A DNA stretch of 64,000 nucleotides from Streptomyces sp. NBC_01775 (GCF_035917675.1 NZ_CP109104.1:5952001-6016000), one strand, 5' to 3'. Shown: positions 1-9,101, numbered from the stretch's first letter. Notes: generated from the sequence alone by a model not told the origin. Numbers and translations: made by a program.

Positions 1-368
1 ATGAGGTCCTCGCCGAACTCGATCATCTTGCGCGCGTACTCCTCGGTCCAACTGGCGCGGTCCGCGATCGTGGCGTCGGCCAGCTTGTCGAAGCGCTTGG
101 GATCGGCGAGCTGGGCGGCGGCCACCGCCTGGTACTCCATGGCACGGTCGGCGGCGGCGCGGAAGGCCAACGCCAGCTCCGTCGAGCGGTCCAGCAGCTC
201 ACGCGGGTCGGCGAGCGATTCCAGTCCGAAGAAGTGCTCGTCGTCGGCTGCGGCCTCGGACGGTTCGAACAGCAGCGGCGCGGGACGGCGGAAGTGCGGG
301 ACACCGCCGTTGCCGCTCCCCCCGGCGGAGGAGCGCGAAGGGTCCGGAGCCGAGTGCGGCTCAGACAT
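1..368 (-). CDS. conserved hypothetical protein, 3' end outside window
   Basis: Partial gene; the first 122 codons are visible and it runs off the left edge. The ATG at 368 is chosen because GGAGGT (375-380) lies 6 nt upstream; the ATG at 374 touches the Shine-Dalgarno sequence and is unlikely. The N-terminal 30 residues are Ser/Gly/Pro rich, followed by an acidic stretch (AADDEHFFGLE) and then Ala/Arg-rich sequence that should be helical. No catalytic motif is visible and I do not recognise a family. It starts 74 nt after the helicase stop on the same strand, so it is probably the last gene seen of the nuclease/helicase operon and may be an accessory factor. Codon use matches its neighbours. 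Confidence 0.75.
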   Translation of the reverse strand, partial: MSEPHSAPDPSRSSAGGSGNGGVPHFRRPAPLLFEPSEAAADDEHFFGLESLADPRELLDRSTELALAFRAAADRAMEYQAVAAAQLADPKRFDKLADATIADRASWTEEYARKMIEFGEDL

Positions 369-442
369 GTACATACCTCCAAGGTCGTGGGCCGCCCCCC
401 ATTGTGCGCCCGGGGGCACCGGCTCCGCACGGGCCGGACGCC

Positions 443-1900
443 TCAGCCCAGCGGGACCGCGTGCCGCGCAAGGTGGGACAGGACCGACTGGTGGGCCTCC
501 CAGCCGTCCGGGGCCCTGGACACGGCGCCGAGCTGGACGGGCTCCGTCGCCGGATGGTCGTCCAGCAGCTCGGCGACGCCCGCCCTGCACACCACCACGC
601 ACGCGTGCCGGTGCCGGGAGGCCAGCACGCACAGGCGGCCCGTCTCCAGGTGGAACTCCGTCGCGTCGGGCCGGCCCGACAGCGGGTGGAGGATCACCGT
701 CACATCGAACTCCCGCCCCTGGAGGCGGTTCGCCGTGTCGACGGTGACGGCCGCCGCGCCCCCCGGACCCGCCGGGCCGTCGGGCCCCGTGCCGTCGCCG
801 TCGGGCCCCGTGCCGTCGCCTCGGGACGTCCCGGCCAGCTCGGCCAGTGCCGCGCGTACCGCCGCGGCCTGGTCGCGGTGCGCGGTGCCCACCGCGATCC
901 GCGCGGCCGTCAGCGGCACCCCGGGCGATCCCACGGAGCCGGTGTCCCGCTCGCTGTGTGCCACCCCGCCGCGCTCCAGCATCCGGTGCACCAGCCGGGC
1001 GACGGCGGCGACCGCCTCCGGGTCCGTACGGGGCGTGCGCGCGGCGGGCAGCTCCAGCAGGCCCCAGCCCTCCCGCGCCGCCTCGTCCAGCACCTCGTCC
1101 AGGGGCGAGCCGTCGGGCGGCCCTGTGAAGGCGAGCCGCCGGTCGCCGGGCCCGGTGCCGCTGCGGAAGGGGGTGTACGGGTAGAACGCGTCGGACACCA
1201 GCGGCGCCGCCGAGGCGGGCAGCCGCCAGGAGACCGGCAGCCGGTGCTGGGGCAGGCCCGGGTTGTGCCCCAGCAGCGTGCTGACCGCGCTGGCCGACGG
1301 GTCGTGCGCGTGGCCCGCCCACTGGTCGGCGCCGACCTGGCTGAAGGGGTCCAGCTGCCCCGGGTCGCCCACGAACAACGCCCGCTCGAAGAGGCCCGCG
1401 ACGGCCAGCAGCGCGTCCGAGCGCATTTGGTACGCCTCGTCCACGATGGCGTGCCGCCAGGGCTCCTCGGGCTTCACCCACGCCCACTTCGCCGCCGTGG
1501 ACACGACGATGTCCAGCCCCGCGAGATCGGCGGGCTTCGCCGAGGTCCGCACGGCCGGATGGCGGTCGAGCACGGGGTCGTAGGGCCTCGGCTCGCTGCT
1601 GTGCAGCCGGCCGACGGGCAACTCGGGGTCGGCCGTCGCCAGCCGGTCCACCAGGTCGTCGACCTGCGCGTTCGTCTGGGCGATCACCATGAGCGGGTGC
1701 CCGGCGGCGGCCAGCTCACGGGCCGCGCGCACCACGAGCGTGGACTTCCCCGCGCCCGGCGGGGAGTCCACGACGACGCCCCGGTGCTGCCCCTCCAGCG
1801 CGTCGGCCAAGATCGCCTCGGTGGCACGGGCCGCGGCCTGACCGGGGGGCTCCCCCGGGAGGGTGGCTTCCGCCCCGGAGACGTGAGCGGGTGCGGTCAC
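443..1900 (-). CDS. Upf1-like SF1 helicase/ATPase
   Basis: 485 aa from the GTG at 1900, which overlaps the preceding stop (GTGA). Superfamily 1 motifs are complete: Walker A SPPGAGKST (residues 46-54), motif Ia AQTNAQVDDL (about 74-83), motif II DEAYQ (154-158), motif III GDPGQLDP (178-185), motif V DTANRLQGREFD (388-399) and motif VI ASRHRH (427-432). DEAxQ plus the QTN motif Ia are typical of the SF1B Upf1/Dna2 group and suggest a 5'-3' ATP-driven DNA or RNA helicase (inference). A Gly/Asp/Pro-rich loop just before motif V comes from a perfect in-frame tandem duplication. Its operon partners are an Fe-S RecB-type nuclease and an unknown protein. The protein is compact, with no extra accessory domains. 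Confidence 0.85.
   Translation of the reverse strand: MTAPAHVSGAEATLPGEPPGQAAARATEAILADALEGQHRGVVVDSPPGAGKSTLVVRAARELAAAGHPLMVIAQTNAQVDDLVDRLATADPELPVGRLHSSEPRPYDPVLDRHPAVRTSAKPADLAGLDIVVSTAAKWAWVKPEEPWRHAIVDEAYQMRSDALLAVAGLFERALFVGDPGQLDPFSQVGADQWAGHAHDPSASAVSTLLGHNPGLPQHRLPVSWRLPASAAPLVSDAFYPYTPFRSGTGPGDRRLAFTGPPDGSPLDEVLDEAAREGWGLLELPAARTPRTDPEAVAAVARLVHRMLERGGVAHSERDTGSVGSPGVPLTAARIAVGTAHRDQAAAVRAALAELAGTSRGDGTGPDGDGTGPDGPAGPGGAAAVTVDTANRLQGREFDVTVILHPLSGRPDATEFHLETGRLCVLASRHRHACVVVCRAGVAELLDDHPATEPVQLGAVSRAPDGWEAHQSVLSHLARHAVPLG
779..820. repeat. 21-bp perfect tandem duplication inside the helicase gene
   Basis: Two identical 21-bp units (779-799, 800-820) lie in frame in the helicase gene and duplicate seven residues (TGPDGDG-like) in a loop before motif V. 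The length is a multiple of three, so the frame is kept. Confidence 0.9.
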
Positions 1901-3459
1901 AGCAGGTCCTCCTGGGTCAGCGGGTCGGGCTCCTCGGCGGCCGGCTCGCCCGGCGGCCCGCCGTGCGTCCACGGGGTCTCCTCGGGCTCGGGCAGCCCCG
2001 GGCCCCCGCGCGGCGCGTGCTCGAACAGGGTCCAGCACACCGTCTCGCCCGGCTCCGGCACCGTCCCCGGCGCGGGCTCCTTGCCGCGCCCCATGCCGCT
2101 GAGCAGCCGCAGCGTGAAGACGCCCGGCTCGGGCGACTCCACCAGCTCGGCCCGCTGCTGGCCGCCCTCGGGCAGCGCCCGGTGCAGCTTGTCTCCCCCG
2201 GCCTCCGGCAGGGCAGGCCCCCCGCCCGTCAGCAGCGGCACGTCGCTCGTCCGTACGGTCACCAGCGGGCGGGGCGTGGGCCGCTTGCCCTCCGAATACG
2301 CCCTCTCCACGCCCGTCACCTCCGACTGGAACGCCTCGCCCGCCAGCCTCCGCACGGCCATGACCAGCGGGTCGTCCAGGGCCTCCTGCGCCGCCAGCTC
2401 GGCTTGCCGCTGCTCGCGCATGGCGAGCTTGCGCGCGGCGGTGACGGCGTCGTCCGTGCGCGGCTGCGGGGGCTCGCCCGAGCGCAGCCTGTCCCTGTGG
2501 TGGGTGTAGGACTGCCGGTCACGGCGCCACCTGTCGGGCACGTGCCCGGCCTCCGGCAGCGCGCGCAGCAGGTCGACGCCGTGCCACATCGCCTCCCAGG
2601 TGGGCCGCAGCTGGGAGGCGATCAGCTCGCGCACCTCCGCCTCGGCGCCGGGAACGCCCTTGTCATAGCGGGCGATGGCCGGGGCCAGCAGCCTGTTGTC
2701 GAACGCCGGGTCGGTGGCGGGCCCGGCCGGGGGCACCAGCAGCTGGCCCCGCTCGTCCCTGCCCAGCTCGGCACGGAGCGCCGCGTCGGCCCCGCTCCCG
2801 CCCTCCGGCGGCGCGATCCAGGCCAGCAGCGCGCCCAGGTGCTGGTCCTCCAGATTGCTCTGGCCCGTCGCCCAGTGCCGGGTCAGCAGCCCGGTCATCG
2901 GCAGCAGCAGCGAGGACCCGGGCACCCGGGCCCGTTCGGCGTAGTGCGTCAGCCAGCGCCCGAGCAGCGGCACCCGGGCCGGCGCCGGATACGAGGCCTG
3001 CGGGTCCTCCTCGGCGGTGCGCCGGAACCGCATCGAGCGACCGAGCAGCCGTACGAACGAGACACCGGGCGCCGAGGGCACCAGGATCTGCGGCGCGTCC
3101 GCGCACAGCTCCGCCTCGACGGTGACCCGCTTGCCCGTCTCCGGATCGGTCTCCTTGCGCTCGATCAGCTCCACCTCGTCCTGGCACGACTCCAGGTGCG
3201 GCAGCAGCGCCTCCGCGAGCCGCGCCAAGAACGTGAACCGCAGATCGCGGTCGCGGGGCTGCGGAATGGTCAACAGCTCCGGCGCCTCCCGCTCGGTCCC
3301 GACCAACGCCCCCAGCGGCGCCCCGGTCTCACCGGCGGTCGTCAGCGGCACCAGCACGAGGGGCCGCGCGGCCAGCTGCCGATGCCGCACGGTGGCCAGC
3401 GGCGTAGCCCGCCCCGAGGCCACCGCCTCCATCCGCGCCAACGCGCTGATCAACGACAT
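1897..3459 (-). CDS. conserved hypothetical protein of the helicase/nuclease operon
   Basis: 520 aa from the ATG at 3459, overlapping the upstream nuclease gene by 10 nt and the downstream helicase gene by 4 nt, so translation of all three is coupled. I recognise no family and see no Walker, nuclease, zinc or membrane motif. The protein opens [20 protein letters not shown], is rich in Arg/Glu/Leu, has a probable helical stretch with many Gln/Arg residues in the second half (REQRQAELAAQEALDD), and ends in an acidic Pro-rich tail. Sitting between a RecB-type nuclease and an SF1 helicase, it could be a scaffold, a DNA-binding subunit or a single-strand end sensor (inference). A remote-homology search of the middle 300 residues would be decisive. 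Confidence 0.8.
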   Translation of the reverse strand: MSLISALARMEAVASGRATPLATVRHRQLAARPLVLVPLTTAGETGAPLGALVGTEREAPELLTIPQPRDRDLRFTFLARLAEALLPHLESCQDEVELIERKETDPETGKRVTVEAELCADAPQILVPSAPGVSFVRLLGRSMRFRRTAEEDPQASYPAPARVPLLGRWLTHYAERARVPGSSLLLPMTGLLTRHWATGQSNLEDQHLGALLAWIAPPEGGSGADAALRAELGRDERGQLLVPPAGPATDPAFDNRLLAPAIARYDKGVPGAEAEVRELIASQLRPTWEAMWHGVDLLRALPEAGHVPDRWRRDRQSYTHHRDRLRSGEPPQPRTDDAVTAARKLAMREQRQAELAAQEALDDPLVMAVRRLAGEAFQSEVTGVERAYSEGKRPTPRPLVTVRTSDVPLLTGGGPALPEAGGDKLHRALPEGGQQRAELVESPEPGVFTLRLLSGMGRGKEPAPGTVPEPGETVCWTLFEHAPRGGPGLPEPEETPWTHGGPPGEPAAEEPDPLTQEDLL

Positions 3460-4814
3460 GAGCGCCTCCCGACTGCCGTCGCGGCGTCAGCGGTCCGGGC
3501 GGGTTCGGCGGCCGGCGCGGCTTGCGCGTCCCGCGCGGTTTCGGGGCCTGGTGTCGCGACCGGCGGGGTCCCGGACCCGTGTGAGGTTTCCGCGTCCGGG
3601 ACCGCCGCGGTGTCCCGAGCCCCTTCCGCCGCCGTCCAGGCGGCCTCCGCCTCCCGTGCCGCCGCCTCGCGGAGGGCCTCCGCCCGCAATGCCGCCGCTC
3701 TGCGGAGGGCAGCGGCGGCGGGGTCGGGGGTGGCTTCGGGGGCGGGGGCTGTGGCGGCGGTCAGGACCTGGGTGACTGTGGTCAGGCCGCCCAGCTCGCC
3801 GCGGACCGAGCGGCCCAGGGCCGTCACCGCGCCGTCGCTCTTGGCGCGCTCGCGGCAGTGGAAGGCCAGCTCGCAGGTGGACAGGCATTCGGGCGCGTAG
3901 GCGGCGGGCACCGACTCGACGGCCGCTGTCAGGGCGTGGGGGTCCTGCGTCGGGGCGAAATGGACGCCCTCGGGGAGCGCGGCGGCGATCTCCTCCACGC
4001 GGGTCAGCCGGGCGAGCTGGCGGCGGGTGGCGGCGATCTGTTTGCGCAGGTCCAGCAGGCCGGCGGCCGGGTTGTTGGTGAAGTCCTTCGGGCACACCAG
4101 CAGGGCCCGCTCCCGTACGGCCGTGAGGCCCTCGACCCCCTGGAGCGCCAGCGCGTACACCGCCGCCTGGCGGGCCGCGGCGCCCGTCTTGGCCGGGTCG
4201 GCCGAACCGTCCAGGATCGGGAAGGACTTGATCTCGATGACACTCACCCGCCCGTCGGGGTGGACGGCCAGCGCGTCCGGCTCCAGATAGGCGGTGGTGC
4301 CGGCGACCTCCAGCGTGAGCAGCGGGTGGTCCAGCAGCGCCCAGCCGCCGCTCGCCGCCGCCTCGGCCAGCGCGAGCCGGGTGCGTGCCGCGCGCCCGGC
4401 CGGGCCGTCGGCGGCCAGGTCGGGCGTGGCGACCTCGGCGGGGTCGGGACGGGCTTGTCCCGTGTGCTCGCACAGCAGCGCGAGCAGTGCCTCGCCGCCG
4501 TCGGCCTTCACCCGCGCCTCGAAGGCGTTGCCCCGGATGAAGGCGAACTGCGACTGGCCGAAGGGCGCGGGGGAGCCCAGCGCCTGGGCCACGGCGCCTT
4601 TGTCCACCCCGGCGCCGTCGAGCAGGGCGCGGCGGCGGCAGCCGGGGTTGGCCGCGAGGGCCGCCAGAGCGCGGGCGTCCAGCGGGCGCTGTGGCACATC
4701 GGGCCCGCCCCGCAGCTCGGCGAGCCGCTGGTGCGGGGTGGGTGTCGCCTGCCGTGGCAGGTCCGGCGTCGCGGTGCCCGCCGGGTGCTGCGCGGGGTGC
4801 GGGGAGGGAGTCAT
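3450..4814 (-). CDS. RecB/Cas4-like PD-(D/E)XK nuclease with Fe-S cysteines
   Basis: 454 aa from the ATG at 4814 (GAGG 9 nt upstream); an ATG at 4862 in the same frame is possible. Signature residues of the RecB-family nuclease are in order: motif I GNAFE (95-99), P179-D180, E194-I-K196 and QxxxY (Q216, Y220). One cysteine before the core (C59) and three after it (C310-x3-C314-x5-C320) match the four-cysteine iron-sulphur staple of AddB, Cas4 and Dna2. The C-terminal 110 residues are Ala/Glu/Arg rich, probably coiled coil or disordered. First gene of the minus-strand operon; overlaps the 520-aa gene by 10 nt. Expected role: single-strand DNA end processing with the helicase encoded two genes downstream. 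Nuclease assignment is strong; the biological role is inferred. Confidence 0.85.
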   Translation of the reverse strand: MTPSPHPAQHPAGTATPDLPRQATPTPHQRLAELRGGPDVPQRPLDARALAALAANPGCRRRALLDGAGVDKGAVAQALGSPAPFGQSQFAFIRGNAFEARVKADGGEALLALLCEHTGQARPDPAEVATPDLAADGPAGRAARTRLALAEAAASGGWALLDHPLLTLEVAGTTAYLEPDALAVHPDGRVSVIEIKSFPILDGSADPAKTGAAARQAAVYALALQGVEGLTAVRERALLVCPKDFTNNPAAGLLDLRKQIAATRRQLARLTRVEEIAAALPEGVHFAPTQDPHALTAAVESVPAAYAPECLSTCELAFHCRERAKSDGAVTALGRSVRGELGGLTTVTQVLTAATAPAPEATPDPAAAALRRAAALRAEALREAAAREAEAAWTAAEGARDTAAVPDAETSHGSGTPPVATPGPETARDAQAAPAAEPARTADAATAVGRRSCR

Positions 4815-4920
4815 CGGCTGTGGCCTCGGGGCAGGGGTGTGGTACCCGCGGAAGTCTGGCATCCCCCGCTGACAACGACCTTCCCCGGCTGCCCTGTTCG
4901 CCCCGGGCGCGCCGCCCGCA

Positions 4921-4975
4921 CGGCCGTACGGGCATGCCCCGCGCGGCCATACGGACACCTCGCGCGGCCGTACGG
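4921..4975. repeat. three CGGCCRTACGG repeats in divergent promoter region
   Basis: Copies at 4921-4931, 4944-4954 and 4965-4975 (offsets 23 and 21 bp) lie between the divergent nuclease operon (start 4814) and the phosphatase gene (start 5100). Two copies have a palindromic CCGTACGG core. About two helical turns separate the copies, so they could be operator repeats, or simply one more tandem duplication of the kind common in this window. Confidence 0.5.
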
Positions 4976-5099
4976 CTCCCCCCGGCGCCCCGCTAGCGGC
5001 CCCGGCCGAGGTCCCCCGGCAGGCTGCTCCTGTGGACCCTGCGCGAAGATGGAGGGAGCGGTTCCGGAGGAGCCGGAACGTCAGATTCGAGAGGTTCCC

Positions 5100-5693
5100 A
5101 TGTCAGCGCGCATCCTGCTGGTCCGGCACGGTCAGACCGAGTGGTCGGTCTCCGGCCAGCACACAGGCCGGACGGACGTTCCGCTGCTCGACGAGGGCCG
5201 CAGGACGGCGAAGCTGCTGGGCGAGCGGCTGCACCGCGCGCCCTGGAACGGCCTGCCGGGCGTCGAGGTGCGTACCAGCCCGCTGTCCCGGGCGCGCGAG
5301 ACCTGCGAGCTGGCCGGCTTCGGCGGCGCCGCCGAGTGGGACCCGCTGATGGAGTGGGACTACGGCGACTACGAGGGCCTGGCCCCCGACGCGATCCGCG
5401 AGCGGGCGGGCGAGGACTGGTTCATCTGGCGGGACGGCGTCCCGGGCGGCGAGAAGCTCGCGCAGGTCGCCGAGCGTGCCGACGAGGTCGTCGACTGGGC
5501 CCGCTCGGCCGACCGCGATGTGCTGGTCTTCGCACACGGCCACATCCTGCGGGTCCTGGGCGCCCGCTGGCTGGGCTACGACCCGTCCTTCGCCGCCCGC
5601 CTGCGCCTGGACCCGGCGTCCCTCTCGATCCTGGGCTGGGCCTACGGACAGCCCGCCGTCGACCGCTGGAACGACACCGGCCACCTGGACTGA
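5100..5693 (+). CDS. histidine phosphatase (phosphoglycerate mutase-like)
   Basis: 197 aa from the ATG at 5100, preceded by GAGAGG. It has the RHG motif at R9-H10-G11 (VRHGQTEW), the acid/base region [10 protein letters not shown] and the second catalytic histidine in FAHGHILR. This is the histidine phosphatase superfamily, branch 1. Members act through a phospho-histidine intermediate; substrates range from phosphoglycerate to nucleotides and cofactor phosphates and cannot be read from this sequence. At under 200 aa it is shorter than the 230-250 aa glycolytic mutases, so a phosphatase is more likely than a mutase. It is divergent from the nuclease/helicase operon and convergent with the NsdA-like gene. 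Confidence 0.9.
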   Translation: MSARILLVRHGQTEWSVSGQHTGRTDVPLLDEGRRTAKLLGERLHRAPWNGLPGVEVRTSPLSRARETCELAGFGGAAEWDPLMEWDYGDYEGLAPDAIRERAGEDWFIWRDGVPGGEKLAQVAERADEVVDWARSADRDVLVFAHGHILRVLGARWLGYDPSFAARLRLDPASLSILGWAYGQPAVDRWNDTGHLD

Positions 5694-5702
5694 CGGGCCG
5701 CA

Positions 5703-5772
5703 TCAGCCCGCACACCCGCACACCGGCGCGCCCGCACACCGGCGCGCCCGCACACCCGCACACCCGCGCGCC
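5703..5772. repeat. 16-bp tandem repeat after the phosphatase stop
   Basis: CGCACACCGGCGCGCC occurs twice in tandem (5717-5732, 5733-5748), followed by a degenerate third unit (5749-5764). It starts about 10 nt past the stop codon. No coding function. Confidence 0.85.
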
Positions 5773-5783
5773 CGTCGTGGCCG

Positions 5784-5837
5784 CCGTCAGGCCGTGGCCG
5801 CGCGCCCGCGCGTGCTCACCGTCAGGCCGTGGCCGCG
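5784..5837. repeat. duplicated 3' end of the NsdA-like gene
   Basis: A 19-bp sequence that includes the last codons and TGA of the regulator gene (5819-5837) is repeated exactly 35 bp downstream in the direction of transcription (5784-5802). The second copy is non-coding. Confidence 0.85.
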
Positions 5838-7444
5838 TGCCGGGCGAGGAAGCCGGCGACGGCGGGCTCCCTGCGGAAGGAGCGCAGCCGCCCGGCGGCC
5901 GTCTCCAGCATCGCGCTGATCCGGGTGGACTGGACGGGGCCGAGGAAGTCCAGCGCGCGCGAGCCCGCCGCCGCCGCCTCCTCCGCCTGCCCCTGCGCGG
6001 CCAGGTCGCCTGCCAGCTCCGCGGTGAACAGCGCCCGGTTCCGCGTGAAGTGCGGGTTCTGGAGGGCGACGGCGCGCTGGGCGTGCTCGGCGGCGCGTTC
6101 CCACAGCCCGAGCGCCGACCAGCACTGGGCCTCCAGGCCCTCCAGCTCGGCCTCCCCGAAGAAGCTCATCCACTCCGGATCGGAGTCGCTGGGGCCCTGC
6201 GCGAACAGGTGCTGCGCGCGGGCCAGGGCCTGCTGGCAGCCCGGCCGGTCGCCGAGGCCCGCCCAGCCGCCGGCCTCGCGCAGCGCGAGCAGCGACAACA
6301 GATGGTGTGAGCCCAGTTGTTTGGCGGCCTGCTGGCCCGCCTGGGCCGCGCGTACGGCCTCGCGGGGGCGCCCGGCGTCGCGGGCGAGGAAGGCCGTGTT
6401 GCAGAAGGCGTGTGCCTCCAGCGCCGCGTCCCCCGCGACGCGTGCGGTGGCCAGCGCCTCGGCGTAGTGCGAGCGCGCGTCGTGGTAGCGGCCGGAGTCG
6501 TGGGCCAGCCAGCCGACGGAGATGGCGAGTTCGCCCGCGCCCGAGTGCAACCGGTCGCTGACCGACTGGCGACGGGTTCCCGCGTCCAGCAGTTCGTAGG
6601 CGGCGCGCAGCGACTCCCCGGCGCGCCGGTAGAGCCCGGCGCCGCCGTGCCGGTCATCCAGCACCCGGATCTGGCGTACGGCGCTCTCGACCGCGCGGGC
6701 TTCGGCGTCCCCGGCCTGGGGGGAGGCCGGGCGGGGGGGCCGGCGCGCGGCGGCGGAGGCGGCGGAAGCGGACCCGGGGGCGGCGCCGCTGAGGGACGCT
6801 GCGGCAAGGGCGGCGGGCCCGCCGGTCATGAACGCGCGACGTAGCACGTCGCTCTCCTCGTTGTTCTCGGGACAGTTCGCGAATTCGATGGGATCGAGGC
6901 TGTCGGAATGGTCGGTGTGCGGGGCGAGTGCGGCGAGCCGGGTCAGCGCGTCGAACTCGTCGAAGGCGGGCGGGTCGTGGGGAGTGGGGGGAACGGGGCC
7001 GGGGGGGAGCGGCACCGGAGGCGGGAAGGTGAACGGGGCCCGGACGTCGGGACGTGCGGGCGGTTCCTGCCGGACACGGGGAATCATGGATTCCCCACAG
7101 CGCACTGTGGGTTGTCTGGGCGCTTCCGCCGCGCCGCGCGCCCCGCGAACGCGCGCCGCACGACCACGGACGGACTCCCGGGGTGCGAAGCCCATATCCA
7201 TGAGCGAGTAGCCCGGGAACATGTGCAGAAACACCCGTTCATAGGCGTAGTTGGGGCACCTGATCTCACCCGACTCGACGCGCCCGATGTAGCGCGCGTC
7301 GCAGGAGACCTGTTCGCCGATCTCCCGCGCCGAACGGCGCACGGCGGCGGCGAATTCGCCGGGTGAGAGAAGCCCTCTGAGCGCTCTGAAAGCGGTGTTC
7401 GGGCTGTGCTGCGGACTTGGTGACGTTGAGGCTGACGACGCCAT
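5822..7444 (-). CDS. NsdA-like XRE/TPR regulator
   Basis: 540 aa from the ATG at 7444. The N-terminal HTH (about 15-80) contains AREIGEQVSCDARYIGRVES followed by IRCPNYAYERVFLHMFPG, which I recognise from NsdA, the Streptomyces negative regulator of sporulation and antibiotic production; NsdB is the paralogue. A Pro-rich linker (about 105-170) precedes a C-terminal array of TPR-like helices (about 225-520), and a hydrophobic Ala/Ser segment (205-225) lies between them. A TANNNT hexamer (TACGTT, complement of 7451-7456) ends 6 nt before the ATG, suggesting a leaderless or nearly leaderless mRNA. Expected role: cytoplasmic DNA-binding or sensor protein modulating differentiation (inference from family). 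Whether it is the orthologue of nsdA or a paralogue cannot be decided here. Confidence 0.75.
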   Translation of the reverse strand: MASSASTSPSPQHSPNTAFRALRGLLSPGEFAAAVRRSAREIGEQVSCDARYIGRVESGEIRCPNYAYERVFLHMFPGYSLMDMGFAPRESVRGRAARVRGARGAAEAPRQPTVRCGESMIPRVRQEPPARPDVRAPFTFPPPVPLPPGPVPPTPHDPPAFDEFDALTRLAALAPHTDHSDSLDPIEFANCPENNEESDVLRRAFMTGGPAALAAASLSGAAPGSASAASAAARRPPRPASPQAGDAEARAVESAVRQIRVLDDRHGGAGLYRRAGESLRAAYELLDAGTRRQSVSDRLHSGAGELAISVGWLAHDSGRYHDARSHYAEALATARVAGDAALEAHAFCNTAFLARDAGRPREAVRAAQAGQQAAKQLGSHHLLSLLALREAGGWAGLGDRPGCQQALARAQHLFAQGPSDSDPEWMSFFGEAELEGLEAQCWSALGLWERAAEHAQRAVALQNPHFTRNRALFTAELAGDLAAQGQAEEAAAAGSRALDFLGPVQSTRISAMLETAAGRLRSFRREPAVAGFLARHAATA

Positions 7445-7614
7445 GGCCGAAACGTACAGCCTGTGACGGGTCCAACACCCTGGGTTTGGCTACAAACGGG
7501 ATATCTCACCCCGCTTCTGCCATGAAACGCCATTCATCGCGCTGGTATGCCGCCGTAGCCGTTGACAGGTACAGGCGTTGGTCCGTGCACAGCGACCGTG
7601 GAGGAGGGGTCCCC

Positions 7615-7995
7615 TTGTTGGACACTGGTGCAGGCGTCGGCGCCCATGCCGGGCCCTGCGACCTCGTGACCGTGCCGGCCCGGCACGGCCTGGAGGCAGT
7701 CGACATCCTCAGACTGCGCGACGGCGTCGGCCCCGTGCTGCACGACCGCGCGAGCGACACCCTCGGCTTCCTCGTCCCGCCCGGCACGGCCGCCTGCTGG
7801 GACCTGCCGGGCAGCGCGTGTACGCAGACCTCCGCGCACTCCTCCCGCTCCGCCCCGGCCGATCCGCCCGTCGCGGGCACCGGCTGGCTGGTGCCGCCCG
7901 AGGGTGCCGTCGCACACGCCACCGAGCCCGCCGAACTGCGCGCGGCGCTCGGCGAGGCGGCCCGCACCATCGAGGCCGCGGGCCGCCACGTTTAG
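7615..7995 (+). CDS. small conserved hypothetical protein
   Basis: 126 aa from the TTG at 7615, chosen because GGAGGAGGGG (7600-7609) lies 5 nt upstream; a second TTG follows directly. The sequence contains TLGFLVPPGTAACWDLPGS and GTGWLVPPEG, a repeated LVPP motif seen in small Streptomyces proteins and near the C-terminus of prim-pol-like proteins (from memory, low certainty). No catalytic residues or membrane segments. It starts about 170 bp from the divergent NsdA-like gene. Function unknown. Confidence 0.65.
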   Translation: MLDTGAGVGAHAGPCDLVTVPARHGLEAVDILRLRDGVGPVLHDRASDTLGFLVPPGTAACWDLPGSACTQTSAHSSRSAPADPPVAGTGWLVPPEGAVAHATEPAELRAALGEAARTIEAAGRHV

Positions 7996-8174
7996 ACCTC
8001 GCGGTCTGCCGCCCGGTGTCGCCTCGACCGGGGGTGCCCCTACGGGAGTGGCGCTCCGACCGGGAGTGGTGAGGGCCGGTTCGGCGCCGCCGGGCTGCGG
8101 TACCGGGCCTCGCGCCGTTGCGGCGGGAAGAGACCCGAAGCGCGGGAACACTCGCGCTGGCGGATACTGGCCGG

Positions 8175-9044
8175 GTGGCACGGGACGGGAAGCGGCGGGG
8201 CGCGCGCAAGAACAGGGAGCCGGTGACCGCCGAGGTCGCCGGCGGTACGGCGTCCATGGTCCCCGACCCCGACCGGCCGCGCGGCTGGACGCTGCTGCTG
8301 GACGGGGCGCCCCAGTCCCACGTAGACCTCGACGACCCCGCGCACCTCGGCTTCGAGTACCAGCGCAGATTCGGCCACATCGCCGACCTTCTCGCTTCGC
8401 CGGGGCAGCCCGTGCGGGTGCTGCACCTGGGCGGCGGTGCCCTCACCCTGGCCCGCTACATCGCCGCCAGCCGCCCCCGCTCCACCCAGCAGGCCGTCGA
8501 GGCCGACGCGGCGCTGACCCAACTGGTGCGTACCGAGCTGCCGTTGGAGCGGAACTGGCGGATACGGGTCAGAAGCGGTGACGCCCGCGAGGCGCTGGTG
8601 AAGCTGCCCGACGGGTGGGCCGACCTCGTCGTCGCGGACGTGTTCAGCGGCGCCCGTACCCCCGCGCATCTGACCAGCGCCGAATTCCTCACCGAGGTGC
8701 GCCGGGTGCTGCGGCCCGCCGGGTGGTACGCGGCCAACGTCGCGGACGGCCCGCCGCTGCGCCATCTGCGGGCCCAGGTCGCCACCGCGGCGTCCGTCTT
8801 CGCCGCGTGCTGTGTGCTCGCGGACCCCGCCGTGCTGCGCGGGCGGCGGTTCGGCAACAGCGTCCTGCTCGCCGCCGACGGGGAGTTGCCGGTGGACGAG
8901 CTCACCCGGCGCACCGCCGGGGACTCCCACCCGGGGCGGGTGGAGGCGGGGCGCTCCCTGGAGGCGTTCACGGGTGGCGCCCGGCCGGTGACCGACGCGT
9001 CGGCCGAGGCGTCCCCGCACCCTCCGGAGGGCACGTTCGGATAG
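8175..9044 (+). CDS. spermidine synthase-like methyltransferase-fold protein
   Basis: 289 aa from the GTG at 8175; an ATG 57 nt upstream in frame is less likely, as close relatives begin near VARDGKRRG. The Rossmann core shows the AdoMet-type glycine motif VLHLGGGALTLARY, an acidic residue region (QAVEADAAL) and a VVADVFSGARTPAHLTSAEF loop equivalent to the catalytic segment of spermidine synthases. Proteins like this in Streptomyces are annotated as spermidine synthase or fused-MFS/spermidine synthase, but this one has no membrane domain and lacks the N-terminal tetramerisation strand of SpeE, so polyamine synthesis is uncertain. The last codons enter a 14-bp tandem repeat. Confidence 0.8.
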   Translation: MARDGKRRGARKNREPVTAEVAGGTASMVPDPDRPRGWTLLLDGAPQSHVDLDDPAHLGFEYQRRFGHIADLLASPGQPVRVLHLGGGALTLARYIAASRPRSTQQAVEADAALTQLVRTELPLERNWRIRVRSGDAREALVKLPDGWADLVVADVFSGARTPAHLTSAEFLTEVRRVLRPAGWYAANVADGPPLRHLRAQVATAASVFAACCVLADPAVLRGRRFGNSVLLAADGELPVDELTRRTAGDSHPGRVEAGRSLEAFTGGARPVTDASAEASPHPPEGTFG

Positions 9045-9094
9045 GGCGAGCCGGACAGGGCGACCGGGACAGGGCGACCGGGCGGGGCGAGCCC
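9039..9094. repeat. 14-bp tandem repeat anchored on a stop codon
   Basis: Four units of exactly 14 bp (9039-9052, 9053-9066, 9067-9080, 9081-9094). Units 2 and 3 are identical (GGACAGGGCGACCG). Unit 1 contains the TAG stop of the spermidine-synthase-like gene. Confidence 0.9.
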
Positions 9095-9101
9095 GAGGGG
9101 C

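Noticed and set aside
1..3900. Long open frames on the plus strand opposite the nuclease/helicase operon
   Set aside because: Arg/Pro/Gly-rich shadow translations of high-GC DNA without motifs; the minus strand carries the family motifs and coupled starts.
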